From contig JAIKZH010000086.1 in the NCBI GenBank assembly GCA_024682395.1, forward strand, positions 1 through 38,704: a stretch of DNA of 38,704 nucleotides. The letters are read 5' to 3'. Shown here piece by piece: positions 33,540-38,704 of this stretch (position 1 is the first letter of the stretch; each line of letters begins with the position of its first letter). This DNA comes from Bacteroidaceae bacterium (GTDB taxonomy: Bacteria > Bacteroidota > Bacteroidia > Bacteroidales > Bacteroidaceae). A program made the translations under genes and the position numbers. The notes beneath the pieces were generated by a model that saw nothing but the letters and a program-made list of their open reading frames with translations, did no database searches and was not told the DNA's origin.

Positions 33540-34706
33540 TCAACTCGCAATATGGAGAGCTCGTTTTACAGCATATAAAGAGCGTTCAATAAAACTATCA
33601 GGGATATATTTATGTTTCCAATGTTGTCTAAGCATAATTATGATAGAATACAAGAATGAGTTGTTCTGTTTGACTGAATAACTATGTTTGCCATGAAAGA
33701 TATCATCGATTATTCGGTCTTGATCCTTGGGATACACCTTTGAAGGTTCTATTAAGGCAAAACTTAAATCATATCCTGTGAACTTCTCAGCAATAGTAAC
33801 CATCAGATCATTTATTAGGACATGTTTAAATACAATTATATTCTGTTTGAGCTTTTCGATATCAAGTTCTTCTCTATAATAATTTAGGAATACCCCAAAA
33901 TCCATTATCTGTCGCAAATTTAGAGATTGATATGCTCTAAAATGCTTCGCCATATGGCGTAGAAGAAATATATAATTAGCATTAGGAGGCAGTGTTTTCA
34001 TTGTTGGGGAAGCACTATGTTCTTGTTGTGTCAACGAAGCATACTCCATATCAGTCACAGAGGTAAGTCCTTCCTTTTTAATATAATCAATTAAGGTTTG
34101 CTCTATTTCTCTTTCAAAAGGAATAGACTCAATATCCATAAAAGACACATGATTCTCGATGGTAACATCTTTCAAGACAAAAACTGAATGTTTAGGATTC
34201 TCGTGTTCCACACTTATATGTTTATTCTCTGCGAATTTATCGATGAATTCGCTGGCTTTAAGTCCTTGTTCATTCAACTGATTACCGTCAATCCATCGAG
34301 GAAATATATCAATATCCCCACATGTACGTGAACTTGGGACAGGATAAAGTTTAGAAACGCCTAATCCTTTTAATAAAAGCAGTTCTATTCCATACTTATC
34401 AAAAGTGTCAACCAAACCATGAAAAATTGCCTCATGAAGATTATATCTGTCTTTATTAGAATTATATATCTTAATCCAGTTAGCCATCATTGGCATAGTC
34501 ATGCCAATATCCTCTTTTGTGGTGTTATCAAGAGAAAAACATTTTTGAATGCCGTCGAACGCGACACAAGCCACATTCTGCTTTTGCGCAATTGTCAGAA
34601 TAGAGTTCCAATCAACTTTTTTACCATGATCTATGACATAACGAATATCTTCATCATGTCCAGTCATGGCTATTCTTAATAATGTAATCAGTATCTGTTC
34701 TTGCAT
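33540..34706 (-). CDS. NTP_transf_5 nucleotidyltransferase-like protein, second paralogue
   Basis: The 388-residue protein shares the family core with the gene at 30621: LLLKGLGVSKLYPVPSS (110-126), then RTCGDIDIFPRW (127-138) with D131 and D133 as likely metal ligands. The N-terminal helical part (1-100) and a longer C-terminal part with many aromatic residues differ from the other copy, so it is not a recent duplicate. Reaction and substrate are not known. A hairpin of the repeat family sits 11-23 bases upstream of the ATG at 34706, which could affect translation. The lipoprotein gene follows 109 bases downstream. Confidence 0.82.
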   Translation of the reverse strand: MQEQILITLLRIAMTGHDEDIRYVIDHGKKVDWNSILTIAQKQNVACVAFDGIQKCFSLDNTTKEDIGMTMPMMANWIKIYNSNKDRYNLHEAIFHGLVDTFDKYGIELLLLKGLGVSKLYPVPSSRTCGDIDIFPRWIDGNQLNEQGLKASEFIDKFAENKHISVEHENPKHSVFVLKDVTIENHVSFMDIESIPFEREIEQTLIDYIKKEGLTSVTDMEYASLTQQEHSASPTMKTLPPNANYIFLLRHMAKHFRAYQSLNLRQIMDFGVFLNYYREELDIEKLKQNIIVFKHVLINDLMVTIAEKFTGYDLSFALIEPSKVYPKDQDRIIDDIFHGKHSYSVKQNNSFLYSIIIMLRQHWKHKYIPDSFIERSLYAVKRALHIAS

Positions 34707-34711
34707 TCCTA

Positions 34712-35063
34712 CTTAGGTGGCGGAGCCACAATTGAGAATCATGACGCTAAAGCGTAATTGAGAATTGACAATTGATAATTATTGCTTATGCTATGGTTTT
34801 GGACATATCAAGATATGTCGGGGATTTTTTATAACTTCGTTAGAAATCTGGGACCCTTTGAGCTAGAAATCTATATGGGGGAAATCTTGACGAACCGAAT
34901 ACAGAGATGTAAGTTGACTTACAATCTATGTTGAGGTGAGGATTAGATTATGTAAATCTTGGGCTCTAACGAGCCAGAAATAGGCAAGTTGCATGCAACT
35001 TGTAGATATTGCAATGCATTGATTGTGTATAATTATCAATTACAGCAAGTTATGAACTTGTTG
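34712..35063. repeat. Hairpin repeat array A between the sugar transferase and NTP_transf_5 genes
   Basis: The array fills the whole gap. Ordered hairpins are GTGGC-GGA-GCCAC (34717-34729), ACGCT-AA-AGCGT (34744-34755), GACATATC-AA-GATATGTC (34802-34819), a decayed copy (34850-34864), TGTAAGT-TG-ACTTACA (34908-34923), GGCTC-TAAC-GAGCC (34962-34975) and CAAGTTGC-AT-GCAACTTG (34984-35001). They are separated by AGAAATCT and AATTGATAATT phrases. Bases 34881-34982 match array B at 36165-36265 in order but not in all stem bases. No coding frame is seen. The left end is about 10 bases from the NTP_transf_5 ATG. Confidence 0.8.
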
Positions 35064-35681
35064 TTAGTTATTCCCATCAAAAGGATACATGGTAGCAGCA
35101 TTATCGTTATTAATATCTGTACGGCAGAAGACATTCTTTATTGTCATAAAGAAGATCTTAGTATCTAAGAGAAGAGAAATATGCTGTACATACCATAAAT
35201 CATATTCAAATTTCTTAGTCCATGAGATATTGTTGCGTCCATTGACCTGAGCCCACCCTGTGATTCCTGGGAGGACATCGTGGCGGTGATGCTGTTGTTC
35301 TGAGTATAAAGGCAGATATTGTGTGAGTAATGGACGTGGCCCGATAAATGCCATATCCCCTTTCAATATATTAATCAGCTGTGGGAGTTCGTCAATACTT
35401 GTACTTCTTATGAATTTACCCACCTTTGTAAGTCTTTGTTCATCAGGTAGAAGTTGTCCGTTCTCATCACGTTCCTCAGTCATTGTTTTAAATTTAATGA
35501 CCTTGAATATCTTTTCATCCTTACCAGGGCGTTCTTGATAGAAGAAGACTCCAGCACCTTTGTTTGCAAAATGTAACCAAACAAAAGTCACTAACAGAAT
35601 TGGAGCACATACAATCAGTGCCATCAATGCCCCGAGAAAACCAATCGGGCGTTTTACACAGTTAATATATGTTTTATTCAT
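35064..35681 (-). CDS. PglC-like undecaprenyl-phosphate sugar-1-phosphate transferase
   Basis: The 205-residue protein has one N-terminal membrane segment (about 14-36) with the proline (P27) typical of the re-entrant helix, and the monotopic phosphoglycosyltransferase motifs: ERPGKDEKIFKVIKFKTM (50-67), SIDELPQL (95-102) with the catalytic D97-E98 pair, and GDMAFIGPRPLL (108-119). It should start assembly of a polysaccharide or glycan by moving a sugar phosphate, often a di-N-acetylated or 4-amino sugar, to undecaprenyl phosphate on the cytosolic face. Length is that of small PglC rather than large WbaP. Repeat arrays flank it on both sides. The start ATG lies close to the end of array B. 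Confidence 0.93.
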   Translation of the reverse strand: MNKTYINCVKRPIGFLGALMALIVCAPILLVTFVWLHFANKGAGVFFYQERPGKDEKIFKVIKFKTMTEERDENGQLLPDEQRLTKVGKFIRSTSIDELPQLINILKGDMAFIGPRPLLTQYLPLYSEQQHHRHDVLPGITGWAQVNGRNNISWTKKFEYDLWYVQHISLLLDTKIFFMTIKNVFCRTDINNDNAATMYPFDGNN

Positions 35682-35690
35682 AATCGATAA

Positions 35691-36300
35691 TCAGGTGGCG
35701 GAGCCACAATTGAGAATTGACAATTGACAATTGATAATTATTGCTTATGCTATGGTTTTGGACATATCAAGATATGTCGGGGATTTTTTATAACTTTGTT
35801 AGAAATCTTAGACTCTTCGAGTCAGAAATCTTAGTTGAGGAAATCTAGGGCTCTAACGAGCCAGAAATATTGCGCATAAGCGCAATTGATAATTAATAAT
35901 TGATAATTATTTCGTTGCTCCTAATGATATTGCTGCGCAATATTGTTTTTTTATAACTTCGTTAGAAATCTTAGACTCTTCGAGTCAGAAATCTTAATTG
36001 AGGAAATCTTGGGCTCTGCGAGCCAGAAATATTGCGCATAAGCGCAATTGATAATTAATAATTGATAATTATTTCGTTGCTCCTAATGATATTGCTGCGC
36101 AATATTGTTTTTTTATAACTTCGTTAGAAATCTAGAGTTCTTCGAACTAGAAATCTTAGTTGAGGAAATCTTGACGAACCGAATACAGAGATAAGAATTT
36201 ATTCTTAATCTTTGTTGAGGTGAGGATTAGATTATGTAAATCTAGGGCTCTACGAGCCAGAAATAAAATCAATATTGCCCAGCAATATTATCTTGTGCTA
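35691..36300. repeat. Hairpin repeat array B between the GxxExxY and sugar transferase genes
   Basis: The array begins at its left end with GTGGC-GGA-GCCAC (35694-35706), an AATTGACAATTG tract and GACATATC-AA-GATATGTC (35762-35779). It continues with two nearly identical 162-base units (see 35801-36125), then TAAGAAT-TT-ATTCTTA (36192-36207), GGCTC-TAC-GAGCC (36246-36258) and AATATTGC-CCA-GCAATATT (36271-36289). The first 110 bases are nearly the same as array A. There is no coding frame. The remaining bases to the GxxExxY stop at 36345 show no further pattern. Confidence 0.82.
35801..36125. repeat. Tandem duplication of a 162-base hairpin unit inside array B
   Basis: Copy one is 35801-35963 and copy two 35964-36125. 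Both start AGAAATCTTAGACTC and end at TTCGTT. Each has GACTC-TTC-GAGTC, then GGCTC with GAGCC, TTGCGC-ATAA-GCGCAA, and ATATTGC-TGC-GCAATAT. They differ at about four places; one is in the GGCTC hairpin loop, TAAC against TGC. A third, incomplete start at 36126 has AGTTC-TTC-GAACT in place of GACTC-TTC-GAGTC. Confidence 0.85.
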
Positions 36301-36344
36301 AGAATTTATATTGTTATTATTCATTAGTAGGAATCCCCACAGAA

Positions 36345-36785
36345 TTAATCACATCCGCAATAACCAATTTGTATATCAACCTTTTCTATTTCTCCATTAT
36401 TGAATAACTTATATGCTTCAGAATAAACTCGATCATTGGTGAAGTTTATAAGCAATCCATATGTATTTTGAGTTAAACGCATATAATTATGCAATTGTTG
36501 ACGATGTTCATGAGATATGAACTTACATACTTTTAATTCAACAATAATATCATCTACAACAAGATCCATCCTATAATAATCATCAAGTTTCTCACCCTTC
36601 CAATACATTGGCAATAACTTTTGCCGTTCAACTATATGATTTGAAGCTTTTAGGACATGTTCCATACCTGTTTCATACGCTGACTCCAACAAACCACATC
36701 CCCATTCATTGTAAACTTCCATAGCGACACCTACAATATCACGGATAGGTTTCATTTGTTTATTATAGTTTCTCAACAAATCCAT
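36345..36785 (-). CDS. GxxExxY family protein
   Basis: The 146-residue protein carries the family motif as GLLESAY (31-37, E34) and a PD-(D/E)xK nuclease-like core: D74 in YRMDLVVDD, E83 and K85 in IVELKV, and the downstream HRQQLHNYMRL (94-104). GxxExxY proteins (PF13366) are common in Bacteroidetes and have no settled function. The fold resembles restriction-type nucleases. The gene stands in a polysaccharide locus but lies between two inverted repeat arrays, so it may travel with them instead of serving the glycan genes. It uses the ATG at 36785. There is no signal peptide. Confidence 0.88.
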   Translation of the reverse strand: MDLLRNYNKQMKPIRDIVGVAMEVYNEWGCGLLESAYETGMEHVLKASNHIVERQKLLPMYWKGEKLDDYYRMDLVVDDIIVELKVCKFISHEHRQQLHNYMRLTQNTYGLLINFTNDRVYSEAYKLFNNGEIEKVDIQIGYCGCD

Positions 36786-36873
36786 ACATTCACCTAAGAT
36801 ATTTCTTCGTTCATTTAATAAACTATAACCTTATTTTCCCTCATTCAATTAGGAGTATGTACAATAACCTTAA

Positions 36874-37075
36874 AAGCATCCCCGATGCTTTCATTTCTAG
36901 TTCGAAGAACTCTAGATTTCCTCAAATTAGATTTCTGACTCAAAGAGTCCCAGATTTTTAACGAAGTTATAAAAAATCCCCGACATATCTTGATATGTTT
37001 AAATCATTGCATAAGCAATAATTATCAATTGTCAATTTTCAATTATCCATTACACCAAGTTGCTCATAACTTGTT
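36874..37075. repeat. Hairpin repeat array C, inverted relative to A and B
   Basis: Read on the minus strand it matches the start of array B: AATTGATAATTATTGC (37032-37008 region), ACATATC-AA-GATATGT, AAATCT phrases, GACTC-TTT-GAGTC (36949-36937) and AGTTC-TTC-GAACT (36911-36899). A CCC-loop hairpin AAGCATC-CCC-GATGCTT ends it at 36874-36890. With array B it forms inverted arms of about 145 bases (35723-35870 and 36893-37039) around the GxxExxY gene. The base pairing of the stems is preserved. Bases 36786-36873 show only AT-rich sequence. Confidence 0.75.
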
Positions 37076-37077
37076 GC

Positions 37078-38292
37078 CTATAATAGTGTTTTATAGAAAT
37101 CGAGCAGGCATTTATTTACAAATTTGCGTTCAAATCGGGATTCTATCATATCTCGTGCATTAGAAGCCATTTTCTTTCGTAGAGTTTCATTATTATACAT
37201 GAGTTCCATTGCACGTAATAAATCATCCACATTTTTCGATGGAATCACAATACCATTATCATGAATCTTCATTGTTTCATCACTGAGGCAATCATTATCA
37301 GAAGAAGATGTTGCATTGGGATCGTAATTTATCTTATCAGTGATAATCTCTCTACTGCCGTTGATATCAGTCACGATTGAGGGAAGTCCTAAAGCACCAG
37401 CCTCCAAAACAGTATTAGGGAATCCTTCACGATAACTTGGGAACACATAGCAATCAGAAGCTGCATAATATGCCAATAGTTCATCATCGAATTTCTCATA
37501 AAGAGTTACAATACCATCATTCTCTTTAATAATACGGCGAGTTGTATCAGAAATTGGATTAAGATTATCTTCGAACCAACCAATCAACCATAGTCTTACG
37601 TTATTATACTTTGATTGTAATCTTGTGAAAGCCTCTATCAGTTCGTTGATACCTTTGTCGCCAACAATCCTACCAACAAAAAGGAAGGTAAAGCAATTCT
37701 TATCAGATAATTTCTCAGCTTTTGCTACGACTTCTGGTCTTCTACTAAATCTAACCATATCAATTCCGCTAATATTACCATATCCCAACACCTTTATTGG
37801 TTTATGAGTTATACCATTATTAAGAAGGTCGTTTCTTACACCTTCCCCTTCAGGTATGATATGAGTAGCACAGAAACAAGTGATTCTATCCGTAAGCATC
37901 AAGATTTTCTTCTTTAAGCCCACAGCAGTAGGCCATATAAGTCCGGTAAAGGTATGCACTCTTATAGGAACTCCACACACCCTTGCAGCCATCATACATA
38001 ATAATCCAGCCTTAGGGGTTATAGAATGAACCATATATGGTTTCTCCTTACGGAACAATCTAATTAGATTAATAAGGGATTTAAAGTCTTGCCACAAAGA
38101 GATATGGCGTTCCATATACAAATCAATAAATCTTGCCCCTTTAGGAAGTTTATATGCTTCTCCTTCATTAGTTTTAGAGCCTACATATACCACTTCATAA
38201 TCATCAGACAACTGATTATACATTCCAAGAAAAAAGCGCAATGAGAGATCCACTGTCATTGCTTGTATAATTTTCTTCTTACTCATAAGCAT
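37078..38292 (-). CDS. GT4 family glycosyltransferase of a capsule/O-antigen-type locus
   Basis: The 404-residue protein has the GT-B fold of PglA/CapM-like enzymes. The N-terminal domain includes PYMVHSITPKAGLL (95-108), VRVHTFTGLIWP (about 120-132) and GYGNISGID near 180. The C-terminal donor domain includes FLFVGRIVGDKG (about 210-221) and the E-x7-E site in YREGFPNTVLEAGALGLPSIV. It should add a sugar to a lipid-linked intermediate in the cytosol. Homologues often act directly after the PglC-like initiating transferase, which is encoded downstream at 35064. An ATG at 38286 is an equally good start (the listed start adds two residues). The reverse repeat array C begins right after its stop. 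Confidence 0.9.
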   Translation of the reverse strand: MLMSKKKIIQAMTVDLSLRFFLGMYNQLSDDYEVVYVGSKTNEGEAYKLPKGARFIDLYMERHISLWQDFKSLINLIRLFRKEKPYMVHSITPKAGLLCMMAARVCGVPIRVHTFTGLIWPTAVGLKKKILMLTDRITCFCATHIIPEGEGVRNDLLNNGITHKPIKVLGYGNISGIDMVRFSRRPEVVAKAEKLSDKNCFTFLFVGRIVGDKGINELIEAFTRLQSKYNNVRLWLIGWFEDNLNPISDTTRRIIKENDGIVTLYEKFDDELLAYYAASDCYVFPSYREGFPNTVLEAGALGLPSIVTDINGSREIITDKINYDPNATSSSDNDCLSDETMKIHDNGIVIPSKNVDDLLRAMELMYNNETLRKKMASNARDMIESRFERKFVNKCLLDFYKTLL

Positions 38293-38462
38293 TTAAAATA
38301 GATGAAAAATCTTTGTCCGCGCGAATCTAGCAAAAACATCAAAGAATCACCGCCATATCTCTGTATCCAACTTACTGATTCTCATTTTAACAAAAAAACT
38401 CAAAAAACTCTTTTACTGATTTGTCTTTTCAAGATATGCGTTTAATGCTGGTTAAGTATGTC

Positions 38463-38478
38463 TGTAAACAAGTTTACA
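38463..38478. promoter_or_regulatory. Perfect palindrome, possible operator
   Basis: TGTAAAC and GTTTACA form seven-base arms around AA. The site lies about 170 bases ahead of the GT4 ATG at 38292, where an operator for the leftward glycan genes would be expected. The binding protein is unknown. Confidence 0.35.
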
Positions 38479-38528
38479 CCATCCTTTATCATCATTCTCC
38501 GTTGCATTTCATGCGCTGAAATCAGTAA

Positions 38529-38704
38529 AAGAAAAAACCGAAAAAATTAATCAATTGTATCTCACATAAAAATCTGTTTTTTAGCGAGAGCGAGGTTTTT
38601 CTTTTTCCAGGTTGGTACCCTGCAAGGGATAATGGAGTGGATGAAGGCTTTATCTGCGAGTTTATTCGTAAGAAAAAGCATGCAGACACATCATCAGAGA
38701 CATT
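38529..38704 (+). other. Open frame at the window edge resembling a glycosyltransferase N-terminus
   Basis: Frame 38529-38704 is open after a TAA at 38526 and continues off the window. From 38592 it reads EVFLFPGWYPARDNGVDEG, which resembles the FxPxWYP...(E)G start of Bacteroidetes GT4 enzymes. No ATG lies in this frame. The frame is therefore either a remnant, starts at an unusual codon, or is chance. The antisense frame is open too, so coding is unproven. Confidence 0.25.

Larger units (their letters stand above)
38293..38704. other. Right-end gap with palindromes and no clear gene
   Basis: The 412 bases hold a palindrome (38463-38478), a 14-base inverted pair TCTTTTACTGATTT / AAATCAGTAAAAGA at 38409-38422 and 38519-38532, and a possible gene fragment at the edge (38529-38704). 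I see no TAnnTTTG promoter upstream of the GT4 gene. A transcript of that gene may start further right or use a non-consensus site. Confidence 0.5.

Noticed and set aside
34712-36300. CRISPR array in the repetitive right-hand gaps
   Set aside because: There is no repeat of constant length alternating with unique spacers; the units are hairpins of differing size and near-identical long units, and no cas gene is in the window.
34707-37077. Insertion sequence remnant with transposase
   Set aside because: No transposase or recombinase fragment is found in any frame of the three gaps; only the GxxExxY gene lies within.
1-38704. tRNA or rRNA genes
   Set aside because: I found no cloverleaf with a TTCGANNC-type arm or CCA-end context, and no rRNA-like sequence, in the intergenic gaps.

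Overview
The window reads as a chromosomal segment of a Bacteroidales bacterium, most likely Prevotellaceae. The DNA is AT-rich. Probable promoters carry the Bacteroidetes -7 motif TAnnTTTG (for example at 4977, 15022, 16972 and 27560), and few starts have a recognisable Shine-Dalgarno sequence. Lineage-typical proteins include a SecDF fusion, meso-diaminopimelate dehydrogenase, a DUF3109 protein, a six-bladed-propeller lipoprotein, a glutaminyl cyclase-like M28 lipoprotein, and a very large secreted enzyme whose C-terminus resembles a type IX secretion signal. Genus and family calls are made by eye, with no database search.

Left part (1-6500, mostly minus strand): a DUF3109 cysteine-cluster protein, a DegT-type sugar aminotransferase, then a compact three-gene operon encoding a TM2 membrane protein, an ABC/AAA-type ATPase and a DUF4435 (TOPRIM-like) protein. 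The ATPase plus DUF4435 pair has the family composition of the PARIS anti-phage system (AriA/AriB), here with a membrane partner. A beta-propeller lipoprotein follows. Next (6504-16900) come a 1495-residue GH98 enzyme, a coupled cluster of a GATase/M19-dipeptidase fusion, a glutaminyl cyclase-like lipoprotein and SufE, and a divergent S41 processing protease followed by an unlisted 38-residue membrane peptide gene.

Centre (17014-23199, plus strand): a tightly packed glycan operon of a cytidylyltransferase, a short-chain dehydrogenase, a LicD phosphotransferase, an integral-membrane acyltransferase, two glycosyltransferases and a small exported protein. The set suggests making a CDP-activated polyol or amino-alcohol and putting it, as a phospho-substituent, on a surface glycan. 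A bidirectional terminator separates this from housekeeping genes on the minus strand (ddh, secDF, an endonuclease/exonuclease/phosphatase-fold protein, a rhomboid protease).

Right part (29791-38292, minus strand): a second surface-polysaccharide region with two NTP_transf_5 nucleotidyltransferase-like genes, a second cytidylyltransferase, a large lipoprotein, a PglC-like initiating sugar-phosphate transferase, a GxxExxY protein and a GT4 glycosyltransferase. Three intergenic gaps here are filled by arrays of short hairpins. Copies keep constant flanks, but some hairpin arms are rewritten with pairing preserved. Two of the arrays face each other around the GxxExxY gene. These arrays and the TM2/ATPase/DUF4435 operon are the two most unusual things in the window.
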